Of a stretch of DNA of 53,248 nucleotides, positions 11,404 through 22,300 are shown one piece after another. The notes under the pieces are model-generated. The model was not told the DNA's origin and ran no database searches. It saw only the letters and a list, made by a program, of their open reading frames with translations. Numbering within the stretch: position 1 is the stretch's first letter; each line of letters opens with the position of its first letter. This stretch comes from Saccoglossus kowalevskii (lineage: Eukaryota > Hemichordata > Enteropneusta > Harrimaniidae), in the NCBI RefSeq assembly GCF_000003605.2, contig NW_003140814.1:1015922-1069169 (forward strand). The letters run 5' to 3'. The translations under genes were made by a program, and so were the position numbers.

Positions 11404-12075
11404 TTAAAGACATATCATTCGATATTCGATTATATACAAATTTTAATACAATATTGTAATAATTACACCCTTATCATTTATGGATATTCTGTTGTGCTCT
11501 TATAACAACATATTATTTTGATCCGTGTTTTTTTTCAATAAAAATATGAAGTATGAAGATGAATACGTATAATAGTGAAAAATCAAGTGCAATATACGTT
11601 AATTCCCTTACGTTAATTGTATATATTCTTATTTTCTATTGATTATTTGGTTGGCCGAAACACGCCACGGATTTATCGCAATATTATCTTCTCTCTCTCG
11701 AAAGTAATCATCGGAATACATATGTACAAGTGCAGTAATTACATTACGCTAGAAGCCTGCTCAAAAAAAATCTAATATTAGCGTGAACGAAATTGGCTTC
11801 ACCAGGAAAGTGTTTTTCGAGAAAATGTTGGTTAAAAGTCGGTAAATGTAGTGAAGACATCGCTTATCTCGTTTATTTGCGCGATGAAACATTTACGTGT
11901 CGCACCGGATAAAGCACTTCCTTTGTTTTGAATTACTTTTTAAAACATGGGTTTTTGAAAGAGATTGAGATTTAACTAAGCTTTTACCAATTTTCCAATG
12001 TGCACTCAGTGGACTGCCCACGAAGGAGATGCAGTTGCATAAATTCTAGCACAAAACCAAATCAGAAAAAAATAT
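11404..12075. other. Intergenic, no gene recognised
   Basis: AT-rich sequence with no recognisable gene or repeat. Confidence 0.5.
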
Positions 12076-12324
12076 GTTACAGTGAAAGCCACCGAGATTT
12101 TGTCATCACGATTGATGTTGTAATATTGAAAACAACTGATTACCTACTTTGTTTCAAAATTATGCACCGATATATGTACACATATAAATAATGCAAATAC
12201 GTCTGGAGACAAAAGTCTGCAGATAATCAACATTATTTTGAAACAAAGTTAGTAATCAGTTGTTCTGATCGTACAACTTCGAAAGCAATCGAAATAATAA
12301 AATCTTGGTGTTTTCCACCGTAAC
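12076..12324. repeat. Foldback (palindromic) element, probable MITE
   Basis: The left arm (from GTTAC at 12076 to about 12165) is an imperfect inverted copy of the right arm (about 12237 to GTAAC at 12324). The best-matched inner part is about 32 bp, AACAACTGATTACC.. against its complement. The loop is about 70 bp. The RNA or single strand would form a long hairpin. No target duplication is clear, so the ends may extend further. Confidence 0.65.
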
Positions 12325-12594
12325 TACTATTTGCTGGCCAAATTTCATGTCACGTGACATCTTTCAATACTTATCAGCCCGGGATATTCACGGACCTGTG
12401 CATTTAGCATGTAGACCACGATCATGTGACCAAAACCAGCCAATCGTACAATTGAAAAAAAATATATATGTTTTTTTATGATATGAACACATGTTGCATA
12501 TTTGTTTTTTCTAAACCTTATGGGATCAGTATATGTGCATTGCGACCGTAACATCACTGCTAACTAATAACTTCGCTTTACTGAATTCTTAAAC
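12325..12594. other. Upstream region of GPCR 2
   Basis: Non-coding. A CACGTG E-box is at about 12352-12357. I see no TATA box that fits the coding start. Confidence 0.35.
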
Positions 12595-13659
12595 ATGGCA
12601 ACCATCAACAGGAGCACCACCACGGCTGAGGCGTACACTGTTAACTACACATATTTTAAGAATACTGCTGCTACTGTAACACAAGACAACGTGCTGGTCG
12701 GCGTTTATTGCAGTATTGCAATCATTGGCATTCTAGGTAACGGTATGGTCTGTTTGATATTCAGTCGAAAACGGAAGAAATTCCACTCTCTGACTCACCT
12801 GTTCATACTACACCAATCTACTATCGATCTTATCAGTTCATCCACTTTCCTGTTAGTCCAAATTCCAAGCTTGAACACGCCGAGCTCACCGAGTGGGATT
12901 ACAGGAGAACTCTATTGTATGCTGTGGTACTCGCGCACGTTGTTATGGTGTTTCATGTCTTCATCCACTGCCAACTTGGTTGCCTTGACGATTGAGCGAT
13001 GGTTGGGCGTCGCTTACCCCATATGGCATCGCAATAAATTCACGTTTATCAAAGCTGTTGTGGTTATGATTTTAACCTGGGTGTATGGGGCTGTGGTACA
13101 GCTGACGTACGGGATCGGAGCATACAGCAGTTGCGAAGGACAGTGCGTCTCCCTATTTCCGAGCACCGCGTATCGAATATTTATCGGAATTGAATTCTTC
13201 ACCTTGTTGTACGCCCTACCGATTGCCGTCATGACCACGTGTTACATTAAAATATGGTCGGTTTTTCGGATGCAAATTCAGCCTGGTACAACGGACGACA
13301 ACAAAAGCGAGAAGTTCAACAGAGTGGCGAGAATTCGAAAAAATATAATCAAAACTCTGCTGATTGTAGTTATCACGTTCATCATTTGTTGGACTCCCAA
13401 TACCTTGTACATGAGCGTGTTTCATCTCATCTTCGGTTACGATGCCAACTTTAATGGATATCTTTATAAATTCACAGCAGTATTAACATTCTGTAATATG
13501 TGTATTAATCCTTTTGTTTACGCCGCAAAGTACGAGGAATTTCAGAAAGAATTGACCATTTTATTTTGTAGCAGGAGAAGAGGTACCATCCGTGCTGATG
13601 AAACTAACTCTGCGTCAATCTCAAACGGGAATTTGAGCAAGAATCAACGCAGCACCTAA
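12595..13659 (+). CDS. Intronless class A G-protein-coupled receptor, paralogue of the gene at 6111
   Basis: A 354-residue seven-transmembrane receptor, longer than its neighbour in both tails. N-glycosylation sequons are at Asn5 and Asn17. TM1 (about 34-56) has GN (48-49). Asp78 is the TM2 sodium-site residue. Cys108 pairs with Cys184 or Cys180. The TM3 motif is E-R-W (134-136), so both the usual Asp and the usual Tyr of DRY are replaced. TM5 has Pro209, TM6 has C-W-T-P (265-268) and TM7 has NPFVY (305-309). The C-tail ends in a Ser/Thr/Asn-rich stretch with possible phosphorylation sites. The ATG follows AAAC, a good context. The two receptors share H-S-L-T-H, H-R-N-K-F-T and K-Y-E-E-F-Q-K-E-L, so they are tandem duplicates that have diverged. 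The ligand is unknown. Confidence 0.95.
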   Translation: MATINRSTTTAEAYTVNYTYFKNTAATVTQDNVLVGVYCSIAIIGILGNGMVCLIFSRKRKKFHSLTHLFILHQSTIDLISSSTFLLVQIPSLNTPSSPSGITGELYCMLWYSRTLLWCFMSSSTANLVALTIERWLGVAYPIWHRNKFTFIKAVVVMILTWVYGAVVQLTYGIGAYSSCEGQCVSLFPSTAYRIFIGIEFFTLLYALPIAVMTTCYIKIWSVFRMQIQPGTTDDNKSEKFNRVARIRKNIIKTLLIVVITFIICWTPNTLYMSVFHLIFGYDANFNGYLYKFTAVLTFCNMCINPFVYAAKYEEFQKELTILFCSRRRGTIRADETNSASISNGNLSKNQRST

Positions 13660-14256
13660 ATCAATTTATTTTAAACAATTTGTTATTGATATGCTAACAC
13701 GCAAAATATTTCACACCTCAACATATATCTAGTTTCCTGCATCTTGTGAATCTCACCTAATGACAAATGTTCACTGTCAGTTACTAATCACTCAAAAAAA
13801 TCTTTTCTCACATATCCGTTATCAGCACATGATCTGTATACAGAAATGTCTGTTTAATGTCATTTATCGTTTATGATAACGATTTGTGATTGTATTTCAA
13901 TTTAAACTTAACTGAATGATGTATTCGCACATACCTGTTAGTGTTCAAACATTTCCATACCGCAAGTAGTGTTCACACTCTGTTACCTTATCAACCGTAA
14001 TGTGTGTTAGTTTACTCACTGTCTTCAAATAATTTACTATTCATATACCCACATTGTAATTTTACTGCCTAGTCTTCCACGTGTTCATTCTCTTTCAATT
14101 TAAATTAAAGTAAATTTCTAGTACGAAATAGATAACCGATAGAAAATACATTACATGGCGAATGCAGAACGTATCTAGAGAATTGGTACCATGTGTGAAT
14201 ACATCCTACTGCACACGTAGTATCCCTCACTCAAACTCAGTCATCAATCAGTGCGT
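13660..14256. other. 3' flank of GPCR 2
   Basis: AT-rich and non-coding. The nearest run with AATAAA is at about 14261-14270, some 600 bp after the stop, and could serve as a distant polyadenylation signal. Confidence 0.4.
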
Positions 14257-14306
14257 AACTAATAAATAAATATATATTTATATATATTTATATATATATA
14301 TATAGT
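14257..14306. repeat. AT-rich microsatellite (TATATATTTA)n
   Basis: Runs of AAATAAATATATATTTATATATATT followed by pure TA. It is a simple low-complexity tract with no further content. Confidence 0.85.
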
Positions 14307-15046
14307 ATTTAGCTGGATATAATTTATAATTCAGTGTTTGAATTATATTTCATTATTCTCTATCGCCATCGTGTAATAAAACAATTCTAAATTTCAGAGC
14401 ATAGATTTACTGCAAAACTACTGCATCAGATGAACTAAAACATTGAATTATTAAATATTCACCCATGAATAATGATAGATTACGTAATGTAAAATAGAGA
14501 CATTGTACTCTTTATCATAATAACATATCTAGCATACGTTTGCTATTATTCATGTTCCATACGTATTTAAATGGTAATTTATGGTGAGGATTCTTATATT
14601 ATTTTTTAACAATTCAAAGATGAATTCTCGGTGCACTCATCCGCTGAATGTTGAAATCAAATCTGTATTTATCATATTCCCCCGAATAACATGTGGGAAA
14701 TTAAACATTGTGAATAATACATTAAACACATCTTATATGTCGATTAATGAGTAATTGAGTAAGACTTGGAATTATCTTATTTTTGTATAGATAACATGAG
14801 TCAATGTATTCTCAATTTAAAGTCTACTGAAACCAAAATAATCCATTTGAGTTCCCCTGTTAATATACAGGGATGCCTAATTTAATTTCAATTATTTCTG
14901 AAATAATTGTATCTGGACCGCAAACCCCGGTGACAATGTATTTTTAATGTATTGTATAATAGATACTTATGATGAATAACAATTGATAACTGCTAAACAG
15001 GGAATGAGCATAACATATACTAATGAGTTGTGTTAAATTATGTATA
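14307..15046. other. Intergenic, no gene recognised
   Basis: AT-rich sequence with no recognisable gene or repeat. Confidence 0.5.
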
Positions 15047-15300
15047 GGCATATATTGAATAAGGTAATTCCAATTGAGATATAGGCATATATCGAATAAG
15101 GTAATTCCAATTGAGATATAGGCATATATCGAATAAGGTAATTCCAATTGAGATATAGGCATATATCGAATAAGGTAATTCCGATTGAGATATAGGCATA
15201 TATCGAATAAGGTAATTCCAATTGACATATAGGCACATATCAAATAAGGTAATTCCAATAGAGATATAGGCATATATCAAATAAGATATTTCCAATATAG
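15047..15300. repeat. Tandem repeat, 37-bp unit, about 7 copies
   Basis: The phrase GGCATATATCGAATAAGG recurs at 15084, 15121, 15158, 15195 and, with changes, at 15047, 15232 and 15269: an exact 37-bp period. The middle four copies are almost identical and the outer ones diverge, as expected of a minisatellite growing by unequal exchange. Because 37 is not a multiple of 3, all three minus-strand frames stay open and spell the same peptide in turn. Those ORFs are a by-product, not genes. Confidence 0.95.
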
Positions 15301-16803
15301 ATGTAGTCAATTACTGAGTGTGTCATTTATTTTGCATGCTGATAACCTATTCATTAGCTTATGTTGATCCGTACATACAATCTGAAATTGACATCGACTG
15401 ACAGTCTCTAAAGATTCTAAAATTTTATAGGCGACTTTTCTGTAATTCTAAAAATTCCTTGCTTTACAAAGAAGTACATTCAATGTTGATTGCGTTGTAT
15501 TACAATGACTAAATATTTCACAATAGTGTCCTTCATGGTATAACGAAAACATCAAAAAGCAGATGCTCATTGTCTGGCTTAAAGCACTGAGTCATATTCG
15601 ATATAGGCTCCACATGCGACGTATAACTGCATGTAAAAATGTTTACATGAAATGAACAGATAACATTATTTTAATCGCAACCAAGAATATTCCCAGCATG
15701 TATTTGAAAGCTCATTAAGTACAATGAAAATATGTGTTGAGCTATGAGTAGAAAGGGTCATACAGGCATTATATTTACTCAAAATATAGGATTATTGTCA
15801 TTTGGGTAAAAATGATTAAAATAATAACAAAAAACGTAATGTTAAAATTTATTTAATAATATTAATTATGTATTCAAATTAAGTTACGGTTGTGTATTTT
15901 ATTTATAATGAACACAGAGGTGACGTCATGATAACTCACGATACACAAGATGTATTAAATAGTAAGCTGATTGAAATGTGAAGAATTTAATATTTTGTAA
16001 TTGTTGTGATAAATAACTATTCAAAATAACTAGACATTTCTATATTTATATTTTATTTATATTTATCATATTCATCGGTTCAAACAGCATTTTATTTATT
16101 TACTACTTGTATTTCCTTTTACGGCAGATGTTTTCTAAAGTATATATAAGCATGTGATCTTCAATAGATATTTGCAAGAAATTTGGTGATCTTGAATGAA
16201 AGTTTGTGATCTTCCCCAGCCCTACCATTGATTGAATGATTACCACGATCACCATGATAATTTCAACTGCATTCTCATTACTAGCCGCACATCTCTTGAA
16301 TTAGAGATATGGGAGAAGCAATACAAATATTCACATAATGCTTAAATAATATACGTAACCATGTTTCTAAAACAAGGTGCCAATGTATGCTCATAATATG
16401 TACTTGTTACAAACTGCAGACTGACTTTGAATTGTAATAATATTTACAGATTAAATTGATTGTAACATTATTATTTTTACTCAAATCGCTTTAATTTATC
16501 GATATTGCTATTTTAGGTTGTCCATTCCAGTGGAATCAGTTAATATGAGGCTCAATATTCTGACGATGGTCATTCATTGCTTATACCCACAATGTATTCA
16601 TCTTCTGCTGGTACAATTCCAACTTTTTTTATTCTGAATGAGCTAGTGCAGTCGGTGTGTTTTCTATGAGGTGCACGCAAGGAATGTTTGTCTACCAAAA
16701 TAGCCGCCAATTTTCCATAGTAACATTGCGTCCTGCATAAAAGGTATTTGATGAATACCCAAGGGCGTTCTTTGAAAGCAGTACGGAAGTAAGTTTAGAT
16801 AGT
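15301..16803. other. Intergenic, no gene recognised
   Basis: AT-rich. A perfect CRE palindrome is at 15921-15928. Nothing else supportable. Confidence 0.5.
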
Positions 16804-16808
16804 GTTAC
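16804..16808. repeat. Target site duplication GTTAC, left copy
   Basis: The five bases just outside the 3' LTR are repeated exactly at 22370-22374 outside the 5' LTR remnant. This shows that the whole stretch entered as one insertion. Confidence 0.75.
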
Positions 16809-17449
16809 TGTCATGCATACGAGATGCCAACATGACTATTGACTATGTTGCCGAGTGCTCGATCGATCCATCCATCAAACCGCAAGACCACGTACGAGTT
16901 AGATAACATTGAACGAATAACTTTAATTGATCAAGAAGGAGAAGGGATTAAATACAATCTGTTTACAAATCTAGAATTTTCTGCCCATTAATGAAACATT
17001 AAACTGCTAGCGCAAAATGTATGAGAAAATTACAGAAAGAATGATTTCAGATTTTACTTAGCCTTTGAATAGACAATTACTGGAAATTCTACTTACAATG
17101 AGTTTGCATCTGAAACACATAGGCTCCAAAGCTGGCCCAGGCTTATACTAGGGATATAGCCATTTCCCTAGCGCCCCATACAAAAAGCAAAACTTGGCTC
17201 TTCACAAGACCCCAGCAAGTGGTTGTCTAAGAACAACCTTCCAGGACTGTGTTCTGAGTGAGACTAACTTGAATTTGCTTTCAGTGCACACCACGAGGAA
17301 ACAGAAACAAAGAAATTTGCATAATAACAGTACAGCTGGGCGACCTGTCCTCAACCCAAGCCCTAACTAATTCTTTGTTTAAAACAATAGCATCTGAAGT
17401 GGTATACACTGCAGGTAACTAATTATCGATACTAGATTATAATGTGACA
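16809..17449 (-). repeat. 3' long terminal repeat (641 bp)
   Basis: It begins on the minus strand with TGTCACATTATAATC (17449 downward) and ends GCATGACA at 16809, giving TG...CA ends. Its last 24 bases match the edge of the 5' LTR remnant at 22301. The inner 570 bases are absent from the 5' copy, so either that copy has a deletion or this one carries an insertion. Confidence 0.75.
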
Positions 17450-17455
17450 ATTAAG

Positions 17456-17467
17456 CCCCCCGTTTTT
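17456..17467 (-). other. Polypurine tract, plus-strand primer site
   Basis: The minus strand reads AAAAACGGGGGG six bases before the 3' LTR. A purine run here would resist RNase H and prime second-strand DNA synthesis. One C interrupts it. Confidence 0.65.
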
Positions 17468-18518
17468 GTGAATGTGTTTACGCATTCAAAGATATTTACA
17501 CATTATAATATACCTCCATCTTATACCTTGCCTTAATGGAATATTAATAGACAAGATTTTGTGGCTGATATGCTTCTGCATAAGTAATCGGCCCCAACAT
17601 TCGAAAGGGCTGCAATGCCAGCGCCCATCTCATTATCCTCCCATTTGCCACCTTAGATTTACGAAGACATGTTAATGGCTGGTGATCTGTCTGTACCACA
17701 AATTCTTTACCATATAAATACGACTGGAACTTTTGCACTGCCCAGACCATCGCCAAACATTCCCGTTCCATCACCGAATACCTCGTTTGACATCCATTCA
17801 ATTTCTTCCTTGCATAAGCTATGGGAAACATTTCTCCACCGATTTTTTGTAACAAAACTGCTCCGACACCTGTATCTGATGCGTCTGTGCGCAATGTAAA
17901 TTCCTTGTTTAGATCAGGCAGCTGAAGTATGGGGAAGTTAACCAACTTACCTTTGAGTGTGGAAAAAGCATGTTCCTGAGCATCACCCCCACTGAATTAC
18001 GTTAGGCTTCCCCTTTCTAGTACAGTCAGTTAGAGGGGTAGCCACTGCCGCAAAGTCTGGAATGAATTTCCTATAAAATCCAACTAGTGAATGATCTTAC
18101 CTGAGTCTTTGTTGAAGGTCTCTGAGCCTCTAATACAGCTTGAATTTTATCCGGCTTGGGCTTAACAATGCCATGACCTACTATGTGACCCAAAAATTCG
18201 ACTTCATCATATCCTAAGAAACACTTCAAATTAGCACTGCGAAGACGCTTGAACACTTTCTCAGTTGCCTGGACATGCTCACTGCAAGTCCTTGTATGGA
18301 TAAGATATTATTATCAATATAAATATGTACATTACTAATACCTTTAAGGAGCCGTCTCATTATATGACTGAACGTTGCCCCCGCATTTACAAGCCCAAAT
18401 GGCATCATATCAAAATGATATAAACCATTATGTGTAATAATTGCGGTAAGGGGTTTTGATTCCTCAGACATAGGAATCTGCCAGTAACCTTTACTTAAAT
18501 CGACCTTATTAAAGTAAT
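17468..18518 (-). pseudogene. Gypsy reverse transcriptase (C-terminal part) and RNase H
   Basis: RT would copy the genomic RNA and RNase H would remove it from the hybrid. The remaining RT starts at the assembly gap. At 18471-18226 it shows F-D-M-M-P-F-G-L-V-N-A-G-A-T-F, then the catalytic box as Y-I-D-N, where the second Asp is Asn. At 18256-18071 is C-x-F-L-G-Y-x-E-V-E-F-L-G-H-I-V, the RT thumb and connection. A frame change follows, then RNase H at 17945-17600 with R-T-D-A-S-D-T-G, Y-S-V-M-E-R-E-C-L-A and Q-T-D-H-Q-P-L, keeping its acidic residues. The usual G-A-D-Y-L end is found in a different frame near 17605-17585. The enzyme cannot be functional as it stands. Confidence 0.9.
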
Positions 18519-18874
18519 NNNNNNNNNNNNNNNNNNNNNNNNNNNNNNNNNNNNNNNNNNNNNNNNNNNNNNNNNNNNNNNNNNNNNNNNNNNNNNNNNN
18601 NNNNNNNNNNNNNNNNNNNNNNNNNNNNNNNNNNNNNNNNNNNNNNNNNNNNNNNNNNNNNNNNNNNNNNNNNNNNNNNNNNNNNNNNNNNNNNNNNNNN
18701 NNNNNNNNNNNNNNNNNNNNNNNNNNNNNNNNNNNNNNNNNNNNNNNNNNNNNNNNNNNNNNNNNNNNNNNNNNNNNNNNNNNNNNNNNNNNNNNNNNNN
18801 NNNNNNNNNNNNNNNNNNNNNNNNNNNNNNNNNNNNNNNNNNNNNNNNNNNNNNNNNNNNNNNNNNNNNNNNNN
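18519..18874. other. Assembly gap (356 N)
   Basis: Unknown bases. The gap removes the N-terminal half of the element's RT. The ORF that appears to run through it is an artefact of reading N as any codon. Confidence 1.
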
Positions 18875-20460
18875 CGTACTCAGCTTTAAACTAAGGTGTA
18901 CATCTTTTATGCTTTCTTTGCTTACTATGGGAGGAAGATACAATAAGTTCTCATTTGAAAAAGTTTTCAATTCGGATAGACCTACCTCTTCCTGACATTC
19001 TTCCTCAACTACAGATACACAAGCCACGTCATAAATATCACCACGATACTCGACTAGGGATGCAGTAACTTCTGATCGATGATGATACTTCTTGAGCAAA
19101 TTAGCATGAAAGGTTTTGCGGGTATGACCCAAATCTATTTTGTAGTTTAAGCTACTTACTTTCTGTGTAATGGGAAATGGGCCTTTCCATTGTAATAGTA
19201 GTTTATTATTACTTGTTGGCAGGAGCAGAAGTACCTCGTCTCCGACCTTAAAGTTCCTTACCTTTGCCTTCTTATTATAATAAGATCAATATCGTGAGAC
19301 AGATTTTGTCAAAGCCTCCCGAGCAAACTGGCAGGTTCGCTCCAAATGTTCTCTCAAGTCCAACACATACTGATATACACTCTTGGTTTCACTTACTTGT
19401 GTTTCACCATCCATATCTCTTCGAGTATCATCATTGGACCACGAACGATGTGCCCAAATATAAGTTCAAATGGGGCAAATCCTGTACTTTCTTGAGGAAC
19501 TTCTCTATATGCAAATAAAAGTGGATGAATATATCGGTCCCAGTCTTTCGGTCTTTCTTCACACATTTCCTTGAGCATAGCTTTAAGGGTCCCATTGAAT
19601 TTCTCTACTAAACCATTACACATAGCATGGTATGGGGTTGTAGTAAGTCGTTTTATAGAAAGCAACCTACTTACCTCCTTATGACATCAGATACAAATTG
19701 AGATCCTTGGTCAGTCAGTATTTCCCTTGGAATGCCTATCCGAGAATACATACCTAACAATGCTTCCGCAACTACTTCTGTCCCAATTGTTTTCAATACC
19801 TTAGCATCTGGATAATGGGTTGCAAAATCGACCAAGACCAAAATGTATTTATGACCCCTATCAGTGGCAAATTCCACAGCGACTCTCCTAAATGGTTCTT
19901 CAATAATAGGAATATGACCTAAGGGGACTTTTGTTACTCTACCTTTAGGAATGGTACGTTGGCATATGTCACAGGACTGACAATATCTCTTGACATCTGC
20001 TTGTATGCCTGGCCAGAAGAAATTTGTCAAGATTTTACTAGATGTTTTCTTGGCCCCTAAATGACCTCCTAAAATTGACTCATGAGCTACCTTCAATACA
20101 TATTTACGGTAATCGTTGGGTACCACAATCTGTCGGAATGTATTCCCCAAATCGATTTGTGGGGACTGGTACTCTCTGTACAATATTCCCTTTACAGTGA
20201 TGTACCTACAAGCACTTCCATTTTTACTTACCTTTGCTTCTCCTGCTTTAGCCAATTGATGCAGTTTGGCCAACGAGACATCTGTCTGTTGCTTTTTTCG
20301 TAACATCTCTGGAGTCACTTCACCTATCTGAGAACATACCTTAAGTTCCTGCAATGGTTTCTTAAACCATTCCTTCTGGCTGCGCGTCTGCACGGCAGCT
20401 ACAGTCTGGGTTTCGGTTTCAGAATCACATTCTGACTTGCCCTTTTCAACCTGCTCTAGT
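18875..20460 (-). pseudogene. Gypsy integrase (zinc-binding, catalytic core and GPY/F domain), frameshifted
   Basis: Integrase would join the DNA copy to the host chromosome. After a charged linker, the zinc-binding domain shows H-x3-G-G-H-L and C-Q-S-C-D-I-C-Q (about 20110-19960). The catalytic core follows. The position of the first Asp reads A-V-E-F-A, a Glu substitution; the second acidic residue is in T-D-Q-G-S-Q-F; and the Glu is in N-G-L-V-E-K-F-N-G. A frame break near 19666-19670 splits the core. The GPY/F-like tail (19260-19080) has W-K-G-P-F and H-A-N-L-L-K-K-Y. The order is decisive: the protease runs directly into integrase with no RT between them, and RT comes afterwards. Confidence 0.9.
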
Positions 20461-20800
20461 CTCTGGGACCCCTCCCAGTTTGTATCTGGATCCATAGGTT
20501 CTCGCATGCCAGGTATGTTTCCAAGGATTAAATCATACACTGGGTTATCCATACACAGTGCTGAAACAAAACCTACAAAAAATGGTGTATCTATATGTAT
20601 ACGAGCAACTGGAAATTGTTTTACTGTACCATCAATTAACACACAGGATTTAATCTCTCCAGTCATTTGATTTTCTCCACATATTTAGATTTAACCACTG
20701 AGCTGTTGCAAACAGCTGATAACACAGGCAATTGGTGTCCACAATCTAAGGTGAGAAAACCTTTACGAAATGCTTGATCTAGGTGTGGGTCAGGTTTTAT
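20461..20800 (-). pseudogene. Gypsy aspartic protease remnant
   Basis: Minus-strand sequence around C-G-H-Q-L-P-V-L and further on N-P-V-Y-D-L-I-L-G-N-I-P-G matches the flanks of the retroviral-type protease of this group. The segment between P-V-L-S and S-S-V-V-K is short, and the catalytic Asp-Thr/Ser-Gly triplet is not visible, so a small deletion has probably removed the active site. Just after it the frame ends in ATGA at 20663-20666 and the next frame opens on the overlapping ATG. This may be a mutation or a natural -1 shift point. Confidence 0.7.
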
Positions 20801-21911
20801 CATTAGAAACCCACCAATATCATCTTGTGTCTTACCTGAAATGGGTTTATCTTCGTGTTTGTTCATCATCTCTGTTAGAAAGGCATAAGTTTTCTTCTGT
20901 CTACAATCTCGTGTAAAGTGACCTCGTCTGCTACATATATAACAATTATAGTTACTGTTACCTTTGTTCTGGTTCACATAGCTTTTTGACGGTGTCACCT
21001 TATCACTCTGCGGTGGCTTTGGCTTATCTACACCTTTCTGATGACTGTGGGATTTGGCCTTAATACTTGTACCTTTAAAATGGCCTGGATGCCAACCCCC
21101 ATGCGCTTCCACATATCTATCGGCATATTTAGCCATCTCTTTGATGCTAGTAGGCTTTCTCTCTTTCAAAAAGGTAGCATGATCTTTAGTGCAACACTGT
21201 ACGAATTGTTCCCGAAGTATGATATCCTGAAATTGTTTAAAATCATTTACCTGTTCTATTTCTAACATTTTTGTAAATAATTGTCGAGCCTTGTGACAAA
21301 TTTAGTTCCAGTTTCATTTTGCATTGGTCTAATATTTCTAAATTTCTGTCGAAATCCTTCGCCTGTAAGATGGTAATCAGCCAACACTGCTCTCTTAACC
21401 TTGTCATAGTTAGAGGCATCTTCAGGCGACAAAGTAGAATACTTGAATAATGCCCCTCCCTCCAAAAGAGCCCCTAAATTTGTACCCCACTCGGTGACCT
21501 TATCCCAGTTTTGAGCAGTACAATTAGCATACAATTCAAACCTATGGAGATATGCATCAATGTCGTTCCTTTCCTGATTAAAGGGGGTAGTTTGGGAGCT
21601 TTACCTTTATTTAAATAATTTTGGGCATCCACTCTATTCTCTGCCTTAACTTGCTTTGCTTGTTCGATCTGCAGCTGGAGCTCGAGTTGGATAGCTTTTA
21701 CGGTTTCTATTTTTTCTCGAGATTCCAGCTCAAATTGTCTGGCTTTTTTTGTTTCTATTCTTTCTTCAACCCTCAGTTTCCTTTCCTCTGCTCTTTGTTT
21801 CTGCAAAGCAATTTGCTCCTTCTCTATCCATGTCTTTAATTCGGGTCCCCTTAAATCAAGCTTTTGACCTAATTTAATTAACTTTTCGAGCTCTAATTGA
21901 CTGGCAACCAT
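20801..21911 (-). pseudogene. Gypsy gag (coiled coil, SCAN-like capsid, zinc knuckle), frameshifted
   Basis: Gag would build the virus-like particle that packages the element RNA. I take the ATG at 21911, giving M-V-A-S-Q-L-E-L-E; the upstream in-frame ATG adds only a hydrophobic stub. An N-terminal Glu/Lys/Arg/Gln-rich coiled coil (about residues 25-95) is followed by a capsid. Its L-S-P-E-D-A-x-x-Y-D-K-V-K and L-R-E-Q-F-V-Q-C stretches resemble the region from which the vertebrate SCAN domain is thought to derive. The nucleocapsid has one perfect C-x2-C-x4-H-x4-C knuckle (about 20945-20900). Frame changes near 21580 and 21265 disable it. Confidence 0.85.
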
Positions 21912-22276
21912 GCTCAACCAAATGACAAGTGATGACAGTAAACCAAGCTGTACCAATTAAAGGACTTTATAGCCAATACAATTTCTGATTAGAATAAAGC
22001 TGTAGCCCACGGAGTAGCTAGGTAGTGCCTACATCTCCGTATGTCGACCAAATTACGGGATATTGATATCTGGCAAAAACCACACAAAATAGAACGAGCT
22101 CAACTTACCACTCGGCGCCAAATCAGCTGTTTCTGTGCACCAGACGAGATGTCCAAATAAACTCTTTGCTATGCATGTGGAGTTCGCACTGTAAGGAAAC
22201 AATCAAGAAAAAAGCCCTAACGAATAAACGTATCAATAAATATGCTGGTTATATGGTCAGGATGGATGGGATCAAA
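21912..22276 (-). other. Untranslated leader of the gypsy element
   Basis: About 365 bases between the primer site and the gag ATG. Ordinary ORFs here are short and not recognised. A packaging signal is expected in such a leader but cannot be picked out by eye. Confidence 0.5.
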
Positions 22277-22294
22277 CTCCCAGACGAGCCCCCA
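22277..22294 (-). other. Primer binding site, tRNA-Pro type
   Basis: On the plus strand this 18-mer, CTCCCAGACGAGCCCCCA, matches 16 of 18 bases of the conserved animal tRNA-Pro 3' end including CCA. It lies six bases inside the 5' LTR edge, where minus-strand DNA synthesis would start. Confidence 0.8.
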
Positions 22295-22300
22295 AACAAT

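Noticed and set aside
11052-11505. ORFs on both strands over the GC-rich block
   Set aside because: Both cross the 147-bp MITE, whose few stop codons create them.
14944-15310. Three overlapping minus-strand ORFs of 67-109 codons with a repeated peptide
   Set aside because: They are the 37-bp satellite read in three frames.
18509-19132. 207-codon ORF across the assembly gap
   Set aside because: Most of it is read through N. The real content is the integrase tail on one side and RT on the other.
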